The notes under the pieces are model-generated. The model saw nothing but the letters and a program-made list of their open reading frames with translations, ran no database searches and had not been told where the DNA came from. From Gnetum montanum (Eukaryota; Streptophyta; Gnetopsida; Gnetales; Gnetaceae), in assembly GCA_015680685.1 (NCBI GenBank), contig MNCI01008651.1, positions 125,097 to 189,096 on the forward strand: a stretch of 64,000 nt of DNA, in the 5' to 3' direction. The position numbers were made by a program, and so were the translations under genes. This document shows, piece after piece, positions 1-10,951 of the stretch; the stretch's first letter is position 1, and each line of letters starts with the position of its first letter.

Positions 1-843
1 TGAAAATCATTTTATATGTTTTGCAAGGTGCAAGAATCATGAAATACTTGTAAATGATGTTTCAAGTGTGTATTATAGCCTTCTTTAAACTTACAAATGT
101 TATTAATGTCAAGTCATTTGATGTAGCTATCCCTCTAATGCCTCATGGAGATGTAAATAACCTCCTTAATATTAGTCATACTCCTTGTTGCTAGAAGAAA
201 CTCATCATGGTCTCTATCATTATCATGACTCCTTCTTTGTTGCCTGTTGTGTCTTCTACCATGTTTTCACCTATAATCTTTATTTCTATCTCTATCATGA
301 TTACCATCTCTATCTCTATCTCTTTGTGATCTCTTCTAATGTCTTCACAAAATCATCTATGATAACCTCTTCTTCTTTTTTCATGATCATCCTTATTAAA
401 TCCTAACCATGAGGATGATGAAAAAGATGAAGAACTAGAAAAGTTATATCAAATTTCTTTCCTACCATGACCCCTTTAACTATCTCTTACTAGCTTACTA
501 GAAGACCTAGACCTAAAGGTCCTTCTTGTGTTGGATCCTATTCTTTATTTTCCTTGGTTGCTTGTCATGGCTAAGCATAACCACCAATTAGCTACATCGT
601 CTACATTAAAGAGGGGAGGATTTTGACATTGTGATTTTCCTAAGTAATAATCAATACTCTCCATTTTAGATTATGAGGATAATGGGATGGCAACTTATAA
701 GGCCTAGAGATTTCATTTGCTACCTTGTAGTCCATGATAATAGTTTCTAAACCAGCCTTCATTAATGTATCCATAAGCACTAATGAGATTACATGATTAG
801 GTAGCAACAAAATGTTGGCTTCCAAGTCTCTCCATCTCAACAA
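1..843 (-). pseudogene. Element J gag fragment (Ty3 family)
   Basis: Remnant of a Ty3-type gag on the minus strand, running off the left edge. The stretch at 640-843 opens with LRWRDLEANILL, which parallels LRWHDIEGNILM in element A's gag (17355). Further on, a basic RDRDRDGNHDRDRNKD-type segment (about 185-330) matches the hydrophilic linker of the element C gag. At 1-140 a reading shared between frames gives HLQVFHDSCTLQNI, the equivalent of HLQAFHDACALQNI in C. Frameshifts and stops are spread throughout, so this is a pseudogene. The family assignment rests on these three collinear matches and on the LTR immediately upstream. Confidence 0.7.
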
Positions 844-847
844 ACTT

Positions 848-1040
848 TAAATAATAAGAATTTAGATATCAATAGATGGAGGGGTCTTGGAACCCAAAAT
901 AAGTGAAACATAGGTACACCCCAATATATCTAGTCTAATTAGAACTTTATATAACTCAGTATTATCCATCTAAATTGAACCCATGACCTAGAGCTTCCAA
1001 ATCAAGTGTCTTACCACTAGGCTAACACTTCATTGTAAAC
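848..1040 (-). mobile_element. tRNA-derived SINE, copy 1
   Basis: Minus-strand copy of a SINE found three times in the window. Reading from about 1040 downward, the tRNA-like head has an A-box (TAGCCTAGTGG) and a B-box-like GGGTTCAATT. It is followed by the family body ending GTGTACCTATGTTTCACTTATTTTGGGTTCC. It sits between the J primer site and the J gag. AAACTT-containing flanks at about 842 and 1036 may be an eroded target duplication. Confidence 0.6.
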
Positions 1041-1228
1041 TTAATAGGGTACATCATCTCTGTTTTGGTTGGTTCTATTATTAACAAGTGTGAAATCATT
1101 CTTGCAAGAAGTAAACATTTTAAATTAATGTATGTGACTTAACAAAATATTAATCTTTTTAAATAATAAATCTTGAAGCTTTTAACAATGATAGCTTATA
1201 ATGCAAACTAATCTTGAACACTACCATT

Positions 1229-1249
1229 AGTCACTAGTAACATCACTAA
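1229..1249 (-). other. Element J primer-binding site, decayed
   Basis: Directly inside the LTR on the minus strand lies TTAGTGATGTTACTAGTGAC. Position for position it is a transition-rich relative of the element C site TTGGCACCGTTGCTGGGGAC, which pairs with the 3' end of plant tRNA-Asp. Its place next to the LTR end supports the reading. Confidence 0.6.
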
Positions 1250-2110
1250 TGATGAATGACAATGAAGTCCATATACCCAATCAGAAAAATCATGAGCATT
1301 ATGTGTGATCTAAATGTAATCCATGGATTAGACCAGTTGGATCTCTAGATGCATTGATTGTAAATCATTGTCCTTCCAACTATACTTATGTTGATCTTTA
1401 ATTTGTATGGTTAAATATAGTTGAGGCATATGATTATTAATGTTTTATGGTCATGATAAAATAGTATTAAATTATATAAATATACTAATTAATCTAATAA
1501 ATAAGAAAGTAAAGTCTAAACTAGCCTAAGTGATTAGCATTCGTACCCAATTCACCATTCAAATCCTAAATTTACATTATCATCACTAAGTTACCAAGTA
1601 TTCACTATTGGGTGTACCAAGTGATAACACTACTGGGATCACCAAACTATAATATATTTATATTCAAAATTGGTAGTACTCATGCCGTATATGATAACAT
1701 ACATTTTGAAATTAAATTATTAACTTAAGTGGATGAAAGCAATTAACAATAAATTAAAATGGTTATTAAACACTATTAAACTAAGTTAAAGTGTTACAGT
1801 GAATGTGAATTAATTTTGATCTTATTTCTATTATAATTCTTGTGCAAGTACAATATCACTCAAATAACTCTATTCAATTAATTCAAGTAGGTTGTGAGTA
1901 CTCACTAACTTTTGTTAAGGCTACAAAATCAAACTAACATAGTTCTGCTACTATGTTAACTGAATAGTACGTTTAAAGTAGTAGGTGAGCAGTATTTATA
2001 TGAATTATCTATCCCAAATACATCACATTTGTAATATCATATGAAAGCATATAATAACAAAACTACAATATTGTAGGTTTGATGTCACACAACTTATTAA
2101 CTACTCATCA
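1250..2110 (-). repeat. Element J 5' LTR
   Basis: LTR of the Ty3 family in minus orientation. It runs from TGATGAATGAC at the left to ACTCATCA at the right, so the inverted TGATGA/TCATCA termini are present. It carries the family's diagnostic internal strings (GTACCAAGTGATAACACTACTGGGATCACC near 1617-1648, seen reversed in A and C) and a minus-strand ATATAAATAC TATA box near 1991-2000. The 3' LTR lies outside the window. Confidence 0.75.
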
Positions 2111-2532
2111 ATGATGCTCTTATTCATTGTTATGACATATCATGATGATGATGATTTATGATAATTTAAAATATATATATTATAACTAAAATTAAAAATA
2201 AATTTTATTACATTCTTATACTCTTAGGATCTATTGAAAAGAAGAAATATACATAGAATGAGTAACAAAAATTTCATCAACAAAGCCACCAAATATTTTA
2301 ATGAGCAATGAATTTACTTGTAAGTTATGTTATCAATATCAAATATATTTATAAACATTTGATGTTTTTTCAATGGATTTTATTTTTTCACAATGAATGT
2401 AATGTTTCTCCAAGGGATCCAATTTTTATCTAGTGGATCTAATGTTTCTCCAATTAATATGATTTTCTTAGTATATTTCATTTTTCTCTCTTCAGAATTT
2501 CTCTAGAGATCTATTTTCTCTAGAATTCTCTT
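2111..2532. other. AT-rich spacer
   Basis: No coding or repeat signal is recognised. The stretch is very AT-rich, with a short ATG/GAT triplet run near 2142-2155. It may be the 5' untranslated part of LINE G, whose first ORF starts at 2533. Confidence 0.4.
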
Positions 2533-3187
2533 ATGGAAGATTCTAAATTTCTTCCAACTTCTTCAACCAATGCAAAAATTTCTACTACTTTTATCAATAT
2601 GAAAATTTCTATTGATTTTTAGAATGCAAATTTGCAAGGTGATGAGTAAAAATTTATTATTCCTTCTTCCAGTGATGTTGATGCAACTAAGACACTTGAT
2701 TTTGTTCTCCATAATGATGTATATGAATTCCTAGTTACTAATATTAAATCAGAATATATATTCATTTTAATTTTAGGTTACCTTCGTTGTAATCAAAGTT
2801 TTGCTTTGGATTTAAATGATATGATGCAAAAACAAAATATTCAAGTCATTCATGTCAAGCATTATTTTCATTTTTTTCTACTTATTGAGCTAAGAAATGC
2901 CTCAATGATGTAATATGCCCTAAATATAAGATCATTTATACATAATCATGTAGTATTGATCATTATTAAGTGAACTTTAAATTTTATGTCCAATCTAAAC
3001 AATATTCTAAAGGTTCATGTTTTATCAAGCTATTTAATCTTTTGTTGATTTTTCAAAAAGCTAAGTTGGAAATTCTTAGTCCTCTTGATTCCATTAAGCA
3101 TATGAAATACATTTTCACAATATTTGATTTTCATTAGACCTTTTTTTATTTAAATCAATCTTCTTAACTATAAAAAAAATTAGTACT
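2533..3187 (+). pseudogene. LINE G ORF1, N-terminal part
   Basis: Decayed reading frame starting MEDSKFLPTSSTNAKI at 2533 and continuing with stops and shifts to about 3170. The middle part (LGYLRCNQSFALDLNDMM, then NIQVIHVKHYFHFF) resembles the DUF4283-type nucleic-acid-binding start of plant LINE ORF1 proteins. The frame is cut at 3187 by LTR K and appears to resume after 13003. The assignment is by general resemblance and position; no catalytic motif is present here. Confidence 0.4.
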
Positions 3188-4287
3188 TGTAACAACCCAT
3201 GTATCTAACCTAAGCCTAGCTTAAGTAAGGACTAATTGCTAACATAAGTTATGCATATCAAAATACAAAATATATGGTGGATCGCAAAACATATAAGAAG
3301 ACCATAAATTACTTTGTAAAACTCTTAAATGCGATAAACCAAATAAGTACACACAAGCATATATAATTTGGTATATATACAAAATGTTATCCTCTAACAG
3401 TGCTATATATGTAACCATGCCCAAGATAAATACATAGTAAGTCCATATCATAAATCATTACATCATATCAATCTATACATCCAACTCATGCACCATTACT
3501 GTATACATCATGTAAGCACTATACATAAGAGTCATAGCTCATAGTCAATCCAAACCTATACTATTTGAAAATACATCCATCTCATATAAAAATATGTAAT
3601 AAAAAATATATAAACACAAAAGCAAGCTCTTCATCATCTCCCTCAAACTTACTAGCCTTCTAAGCTCCTAGCTTTATCACCTACATATAAAGAAGGTCAA
3701 TACATGATTGAGTTGGAGTCTTTACACATCACTATGAATGTGAAGTACAATGTTGTACTAGAATGGGGGTGTGAGAAAATGAGAATAACCTACATCATGA
3801 TTAGTACAGCACATGCATAATAAGCATCTAACCACATCAACAATAGCTTATACATCTAGAATATAATACATTACTAATTCATGCATGTCTAGGACACATA
3901 CATCACATCCATGATGTCAAAATATCACTATTACAACATAGTAATTCCACATATATAACCATAATCAATATAGGTTCCCAAAAAACTATTCTCTGAGGAA
4001 CCACATCAAAATCATGCATAACATAATACCCTAACACCTAGTGCTCCAAGGATTCATCCACACATATACTTAAAACATAATAGTACATAACACTTTTCCC
4101 TAGCATCCTATGCTCTAAGAGACTACTAACACATGCTCATGACATATTACCACCAAGACCATGCATATAATACATAGTCCAAGCATAACACATAATTTAT
4201 AACATACTTTCCTAACAATTGGTACCTTAATAAAAACACATCATCCATGGCAGCTGACATAACCCCACTCTTTTCAATGCATGATAT
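3188..4287 (-). repeat. Putative solo LTR K, left part
   Basis: Non-coding block starting TGTAACAACCC at 3188. Together with 10952-13003, which ends GGGTTACA, it makes a 3.15 kb unit with TGTAAC/GTTACA inverted ends once element F is taken out. In minus orientation it would end GGGTTGTTACA, common for plant Ty3 LTRs. No clean target duplication is visible (GTACT versus TTATT), so the outer ends are tentative. Element F has inserted into it. Confidence 0.4.
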
Positions 4288-5381
4288 TGTGGATCGTTGA
4301 ACTTAAAAGGGGGGATGACTAAGCTCACCAAATTAAAAAAAAATTCAAACAAAGCATAGACACCAAATTTAGCATGGTTCCCCAACTTGGGTAGTTCACA
4401 CTCTAAGGGTAGATCGCAAGCACACCTCTAAACTTTATTGCTGTCAAATGTAATTTAAAGGGTCCACACCTATATAATCTTCAAGCCCTACGCATGAGTG
4501 TTGTACCACAATAATAACCACTCAACCCCACAAGGTCTCGTCAGGCTTGGAGTGTGGTTTCTAGACTTCCATAACCTTTACAATCCTAAGCTCCACTTCA
4601 AAGTGTTGTGCTGCAACACCAAATACTCAATCCCACAGGATCCCAACAAGCTCAAGCAAGATGCCTTTCCACAAGAAGCACATCAACCCTGTAGGGTGAC
4701 AAGGAATAAATGCAACTCAGTTTGCTGATCCTTGCACTTTGAGGTACAAAACACTTTACAATGAACAAATGATGATACAATGAAGAGCAATAGAGATTAC
4801 AATGATTGACAAAATGATTATACAATGATTGCACATAAGCTTGCACATTTCTCAATGCATATGATATCTTCTTATAGTTTCCATGTTTCTAAATCCATCT
4901 TGGAACTTGTGCAATGGCTATCCAACAATCATGGAAGACATCTTCTTGATGCCTAAGACATATTTTTATTTTTGCCTTCTATTTTGTAAAGACGTCTTTG
5001 CCTAGGAAAGACGTCTTTCTAAATCTCAATTCAAGGAAGATGTCTTTATCTAATGGGAGATGCCTTTATAAATCTAGCTTGTATTCTGTGAAGACATCTT
5101 TCTCTAGTAAAGACGTCTTTGCCTAACAAAAGACGCTTGTTGTTTCTTGAAGACATCTTTGTCTATGTTCACCCCAATTCTACCAAGACATCTACTATTT
5201 CCCAAAGACATCTTTCTTCAACTTGCTTTGTCCTTTAAATTCTTCGTTCCTTGTTCATGTTTGTAAAACTTCCACAATATTTCCTATCTTTATCCAAGTA
5301 CTTGGCCTATAAGCATAACAATTACACAACCAACTTTGTTCTCCATTTTTCTTAACGTTTTGACATACCAAAAGGTCCACA
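4288..5381 (-). repeat. Element F 3' LTR
   Basis: A 1094-bp LTR matching 9823-10951 along its length, including the shared TTGCATTTATCCCTTG-type segment near 4700 and the closing TGACATACCAAAAGGTCC. An array of AAGACATCTTT/AAGACGTCTTT palindromes occupies about 4938-5215. The minus-strand TATA region near 4873 reads ACTATAAGAAG, against CTATAAAAAG in the other LTR. Confidence 0.85.
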
Positions 5382-5525
5382 ATCTCCCCCTCTTTAGTAA
5401 TATCCAAAACTTAAGAAAATGGGTTAGTCTAGTACATAATAACACATAAGAAAATGGGTTTGTCTTTTTGGTAATGTCCAAAAATTAAGAAAATGGGTTA
5501 GTCTAGTACATAATAACACATTAGC
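5382..5525 (-). repeat. Element F polypurine tract and short tandem duplication
   Basis: On the minus strand AAAGAGGGGGAGAT (5382-5395) directly precedes the 3' LTR and is the plus-strand primer of the element. Next to it the segment AGAAAATGGGTTAGTCTAGT plus TACATAATAACACAT occurs twice (about 5414-5453 and 5480-5521), a tandem duplication of roughly 65 bp. Confidence 0.7.
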
Positions 5526-5917
5526 TACTTCTCCCTCTTTTTGGACATAACCAAATAGGATAAAGCATAAAAAGCAAGTGTACAGAAAATCTAAGAAAAA
5601 CATTAAGATATATAAATTCCTATAGTATCCAAGGAATAGAATAAGTGTGAAGGTTCAATATGTCTTGAAGCAAAGATAAATAGCAAAGATAGACCACACA
5701 AAGATAATAAGGAAAACACACCATCTATTCACAACCATCCACAAACTTGTATATAAAAAACTATCCAAAATCACATCATAGTACAACTATTCACAATTAT
5801 CAAACCACATCAACTACATATGTGCAAAGGCCCAAAATCACATATGTGAGAGCCAAAATATATCTTATCTTTTTTTAGCATCTAAAGGAGAGAACAAACA
5901 ACCTATTGAGATCTCAA

Positions 5918-7493
5918 TCACTAACCTCAATAGCATCCTCAAACTCATATTCTATTGCTACTTTAGATAGATGATAAGTTGCCTCCTCATCATAATCACT
6001 ACTAGTACTAGGTCAACTAGATTTCTAGGTGTCCTCATCAAAGGACTCAACCTACTACACTAGAGCCTGCCTAGGATGAAGCTTCACTTGAGACTGAGAT
6101 GAAGCTAGTGGAGGTAATGGAGCTTGTAGCTACTAAACTAGGATTCATTGGGACATGATCCCAAAGATGCTCTCTACAGCTTATTGTTCAAAAGAGCTAA
6201 GAGCATCAGCATGAGGTGGAGCTATGAAAGGAGGGACTAGAACATGGTACTCTATCTGTAGCATGGAAGCATGATGCTTCCCCTAGACACCAGCTGGAGG
6301 TGCCTCTAGCTCAAAATCTAACTTCATTCCTAAGTCATATGTACATGAAGGTCCTGCTGCTAAAGAATGTCATGGAGGAATAGGAACATCCTCCTCACTG
6401 TCAGAGATAGGAGGAGTAGTAACCTTCTCAAACACCTACCCATTAGAGGAAGGAGGAATCCCAACTACATTCAAACTCTTATGCAAGTAAGAGAGGTTCC
6501 TCCCAAGCTTCCCAATGGCTCATGCAAGGGACTAAAAAAGCTTCTTCAATCATGAACTAAGTTGAGCACTAGTGGATTTAGATCTTCTTACCTATCAGGA
6601 TGCTTCCTTCTTTGGTTTCTAAGGCCTGGTGCTAGGTCCTGCTTCAACTGCATGGGAAGTACTCCTCTTCTCCACGTACTCATTGAGACTCCTTTTGCCT
6701 TTTAGCAAAGGTAACTCTAGTATAGGTACACCCCTCTAGTGAATCAATAGGCTAATGAGGTAGGGTGTCCAAGGATTTTGTTTTCTTGGCATAGAGGCTT
6801 AGAATGTCTCAACAAAGAGTGTGCCCTAGATCCAATGGTAAACCTATAAGTAGACAATATAGTACAAAACCCTGGGGGGGGGAAGCAGATAATTGTAGCT
6901 ACCTCCCTTCACCTTGATGTTATATAAAAAAATGATTGACAAGGTGGAGGTACCAAAATTCATTTTTCTCCTCTCAATATGACCCCTATCAAATGACATA
7001 TCTCTCCCAGATACAACATTACAAAATTCATCATGTCCTACAAGCATTATACCATTTTTGTAATATCATGCATAGAATCAATGGTAACCCAGAAGACATC
7101 AAAACTAGATATGCCCAGAATTGCATGCACAATTTGGAAAGAGATCTCAACAACTATTCCCCCAACAGTTGATTTGAATGCCCCAACAATAGCATTAGAG
7201 ATAAAAATATTACAATATAAATCCCTAATGAGTACCTCAGGGACAAGAAAATTGATGAAAATGAAGGTGGTCCTCTTCAAAAGCTTGAAGTAATCTAATA
7301 GAGCTTACTGTCTATGAAGTGGAAAAGTAAGAGAACACTCAAAAATAATAGTAGTGGTTCAAGTTGCCTCAAACCTATGTTGGATGCTTGTGCTTTGAAA
7401 TTGAGGTGTGTAGGAAGACAGTGCACCACTGGAACTTCCTCTTGAACATTTCTTGGGTGGCACCCTAGATGTTCCAATCTTCTTGTGAACCAT
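5918..7493 (-). pseudogene. Element F ORF3 (plant-transposon-protein-like)
   Basis: Starts MVHKKIGTSRVPPKKCSRGS at 7493. It runs in one frame, with two stops, into an open stretch to 7047, then shifts frame and continues to about 6844, and in pieces to an acidic tail ending EDAIEVSD at 5918. The part with FLVPEVLIRDLYCN, then TVGGIVVEIS, then ILGIS follows the pattern of the 'putative plant transposon protein' domain (FYAN, G-V-I-S, LGIP), known from extra ORFs of plant LTR elements. The basic Met-rich start and acidic tail match that class. It occupies the place where pol, then an env-like gene, would be. Its function is unknown. Confidence 0.55.
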
Positions 7494-7574
7494 CTCTAAC
7501 AAAAATCACTACAAATGATGGAGCCCTAGTTGTCTCTGTAGATCTGAAAAAATACAACAAAAAATGATGGTTTT

Positions 7575-7800
7575 GTCTTTTATAATGGCATAAAAATGAG
7601 GGCTTTGAACAAAAAAGAATATGTCTTTTTTTATAAGAAGACATCTTTCTTGCATGTTAAAGTTACAATAGACATCTTTTATTTTCAAAAGATGTCTTTC
7701 CCGTAACTCCCAAAAAATCAAACAGATGTCTTTGTTTTCTCAAAGATGAATTTAGAGTGACATCTTTTACTTTTGAAAGATGTCTTTTTTCAAAAATAGG
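7575..7800 (-). promoter_or_regulatory. Internal palindrome array and TATA box upstream of element F ORF3
   Basis: Reading the minus strand from 7800, at least seven AAAGACATCTTT-like words occur in about 180 bp. A TATAAAAGAC box (about 7576-7585) follows, and the ORF3 ATG lies about 85 nt further. The same words form an array in both LTRs of F, likewise followed by a TATA box. Outside the shared words this segment does not align with the LTR, so it is not a simple LTR copy. Promoter activity is an inference. Confidence 0.45.
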
Positions 7801-7849
7801 ATGAGGTTTGGAAAGGTTACCAATGGTCTATAGTCTTAATAAAAGCTTA

Positions 7850-9767
7850 AAAACAAGAGAAAAAAACTTACCTCTACCTACCTGTCATGCTATCAACAGA
7901 TGATGGTTCTTAGAGTGCTAGAGAATGAGTTTTTTCTTTTGAGGATTCTCCTCTCAACCAAACATCTCCAATGTCCAAGGCATGACTTCCTCTTACAAAT
8001 CTGTTAGTAAAAGTGTCCTAATGCCCTTGGTTCTATTGTTCAATTCTCCATTCCTTTTTGACAACTTAAGTCTTTTGAGTTGACATCTAGTCTCCTCTAT
8101 GATCTTGCATAAAATCCTTTCTTGGTACACTTTGATAAAACCAAGGAGTTTTGTGATATGACTAGGTACTCAAATGATAGAATTTTAAGCTGCACTCCCA
8201 TTTTTTATGCCCAAAATTATTGCAATAATAACATTTAACCCTCCTACTATAGAAAAAGTGAGTAGAATGAGAATGATCAAATCTTTTAGGAGTCTTTTGA
8301 TGGATAGGAGCTTCTTCTGAAATAGTACTCTTACTTCTTAGTGATCCCTTTAGATGTGATGATGGCCGTGTAGGCTCTTCTTCTTAGGAATAGCATCCAA
8401 GTCCACTTTTATCTTGTGGACTTTTTCCTTATCCTAGTACTATTCAAAGGGATATCTTTCCCCTCATTAATCTTTCATTTATTAATTTAACATCTATAAC
8501 TTCCACTTTGACCTTTCTAAAGATGAGCTTAGCTTCTCATTCTCAACCCATAGGTCTACGAGTTTTTTATTAAGATTAGAAATAGTCAAATTTAACAACG
8601 ATATTTCATGATCTTTAGACTTAACTTGTTTATTTAACTTACTATAGAGATTTTTAAAATTTAAAATTTCTTTACACAATAAATTAAACCTCTCATCATC
8701 ATTTGGTTCATCATCTGATTAATCACCATCAATGAGGGCCATGTAAATGAGCTAAGAATTTTTTGTATCTTCCTCTACTTCTTATCCACTTTGCTCCCCA
8801 TCATCCCAACTTGTATAGAAGTTGGTCTTATTTAATTTTTTAGTGGATTTTCTCTTGAATTGCATCCAAAGGCTACTAGGACATTCAAAGGCCACATGGC
8901 CTCTTCCACCACACATCCAACATTCTACAGAAGAGATATCTAAATTAGAATTTAAGATATTATTACCTCTACCTTTTGGATGATTGAATCTTTTCTGATA
9001 TGTTCCTTTGTTTCTTCTAGTGATTATTTGTTACAGATTCCTAGTGAGAAAGGCAATTTCATCTTCATTGTCCTCATCATGGTCATTAAGCTTCTTCTCC
9101 TTTCAAGTAGTCTTCAAGGAAATGGATCTTTCTTGAGTAGCTCCTTCGCTTACAAGCTTCATTTCATAGGTGATGAGAGTAGTTTGAAGTTCTTCAAATT
9201 TCAAAGTTGAGAAATCTCTAATTTCCTCCATGGCTGTGACCTTCAGTTTGAACTCTAATTGTAGAGCTCTGATCATTTTGATGATGACATCACTTTTAGG
9301 CATATCCTTTCTTGTTCCTTTAATTGCTACAACAAGATCATTAGCTCTAGAGAAATAATCTTTTATTTTCTCATCTTCTCTCATTTTGAGTTTATCATAC
9401 TTTGTAAAACTAAAAATTTTTATTGCTTAACAATAGATGTTTCCTCATAAGTAGCTTCTAAAGTTTGCCAAATTTCTTTGGCTATTTTACATCCTACTAC
9501 TCTATTACATTTAGATTTATTCAATGCACAATATAAACAATTTTTTTCTTTTTAATCAAACATGAACTTATCCTTTTCCTCTTGTGACCATTTATTGCAT
9601 AGCTTGATGATACCTATGAAGCTATTGACAAGCAAAGCATAGCCTTCAAGGATTAACTCCCATACTTCAAATTCCATGGATTCGAAGAACCCTTGCATTC
9701 TAGCTTTTTAGTAAGAAAATTCAAATCCATCGAACATGGGTGGCTTTGTGTAAGATGTCCCCTCCAT
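7850..9767 (-). pseudogene. Element F gag (copia type, UBN2 family)
   Basis: Starts MEGTSYTKPPMFDGFEFSY at 9767, the usual opening of plant copia gag. A 93-codon open piece at 9103-9384 (KIKDYFSRANDLVVAIKGT, then DFSTLKFEELQTTLITYE) matches the UBN2/gag core. A zinc knuckle CWMCGGRGHVAFEC follows near 8885-8930, then an acidic and coiled-coil region (LLNLTISNLNKKLVDLWVEN, 8494-8679). A second knuckle CYYCNNFGHKKWEC lies near 8200-8245. In-frame stops and shifts break it, so it is a pseudogene. No protease or integrase follows before ORF3. Confidence 0.75.
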
Positions 9768-9802
9768 TGTTCACTCTTGAAGTTGATGATGACAAAGAAG
9801 AG

Positions 9803-9822
9803 TACCAAGCTCTGATCTCACT
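9803..9822 (-). other. Element F primer-binding site (initiator Met tRNA-like)
   Basis: Immediately inside the 5' LTR the minus strand reads AGTGAGATCAGAGCTTGGTA. The core GATCAGAGCTTGG is the usual plant copia primer site (TGGTATCAGAGC) with small changes, which fixes the element's orientation. Confidence 0.7.
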
Positions 9823-10951
9823 TGTGGATTGTTGAACTTAGCAGGGGGGATGAATAAGTTTCTCAAATTAAAAATTTTTTAGACAAAGCACATATGCCAA
9901 ATTTAATGTGATTCGCCATCTTGGGTAGTCTAAACTCAGAGGGTAGATCACAAGCACACCTCTGAACTTTGTTACTCTCAAATGTGGTTTGAACGGTCCA
10001 CACCCTATACAGTCTTCAAGCCCTACTCCAAAGTGTTGTGCTGCAACAACAACCACTCAATCCCACAAGGTCCCATTAGGCTTGGAATGTGGTTTCCAAG
10101 CTTCCACAACCTTTACAATCTTGAGTTCCACTCCTAAGTGTTGTGCCATAACACCAAATACTCAATCTTGCAAGATCTTGAGAAGCTCAAGCAAGATTTT
10201 TTCTTGCAAGAAGCACATCAATCTAGCAAGGCAACAAGGAAGAACAATTGCAAGGGATAAATGCAACTCAGTTTGCTAATCCTTGCACTTTGAGGTGCAA
10301 AACACTTTACAATGAACAAATGATTATATAATGAAGATCAACAGAGATTACAATGATTGACAAAATGATTATATGATAATTGCACATATGCTTGCACATT
10401 TCTCAATGCATATGATTTCTTTTTATAGCTACCATGTTTCTAGATCCATCTTGGAACTCATGCAACAGCTATCCAATAGTCACTAACAGTCATGGAAGAC
10501 ATCTTCTTTATGCCTAAGATGTCTTTCTATTTTTTCCTTCTATTCTATAAATACGTCTTTGTCTAGGAAAGATGTCTTTCTAAAATCTCCATTCTAGGAG
10601 AACATCTTTGTCTGATGGAAGGTATCTTTCTAAATCTAGCCTACATTCTGTGAAGACATCTTTCTCTATTGAAGATGTCTTTTCCTAAGGAAATACGTCT
10701 ATTATTTCTTCAAGATGTCTTTATCTAAGTTCACTCCAATTCTGCCAAGACATCTACTATTTCCCAAAGATGTATTTCTTCAACTTGCTTTGTCCTTTGA
10801 ATTCTTCATTTCTTGTTCATGTTCATCAAACTTCCACAATCTTTCTTATCTTGATCCAAGTACTTGTCCTATAAGCATACTAATCACACAACCACACAAA
10901 CAACTTTGTTCTTCATTTTTCTTAATGTTTTGACATACCAAAAGGTCCAAA
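9823..10951 (-). repeat. Element F 5' LTR
   Basis: A 1129-bp LTR paired with 4288-5381. The palindrome array AAGAC(A/G)TCTTT is at about 10493-10790, and a minus-strand CTATAAAAAG TATA box lies near 10420-10429. The terminal CA is changed to AA at 10950-10951. Confidence 0.85.

Larger units (their letters stand above)
4288..10951 (-). mobile_element. Element F: copia-type LTR retrotransposon without pol
   Basis: A 6.66 kb element on the minus strand: 5' LTR 9823-10951, primer site, gag, ORF3-like gene, polypurine tract, 3' LTR 4288-5381. Termini are TGTGGA and TCCACA (TCCAAA in the 5' copy). The flanks GATAT (4283-4287) and AATAT (10952-10956) look like a 5-bp target duplication with one change. 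No protease, integrase or RT motifs were found between gag and ORF3, so it would depend on another element for copying. A gag plus a downstream extra ORF recalls the SIRE/Maximus copia lineage, but that assignment is an inference. Confidence 0.75.

Noticed and set aside
4498-4728. Short reading frames in the element F LTRs (also 9989-10279)
   Set aside because: They lie in LTR sequence, occur antisense to the element and differ between the two LTR copies.
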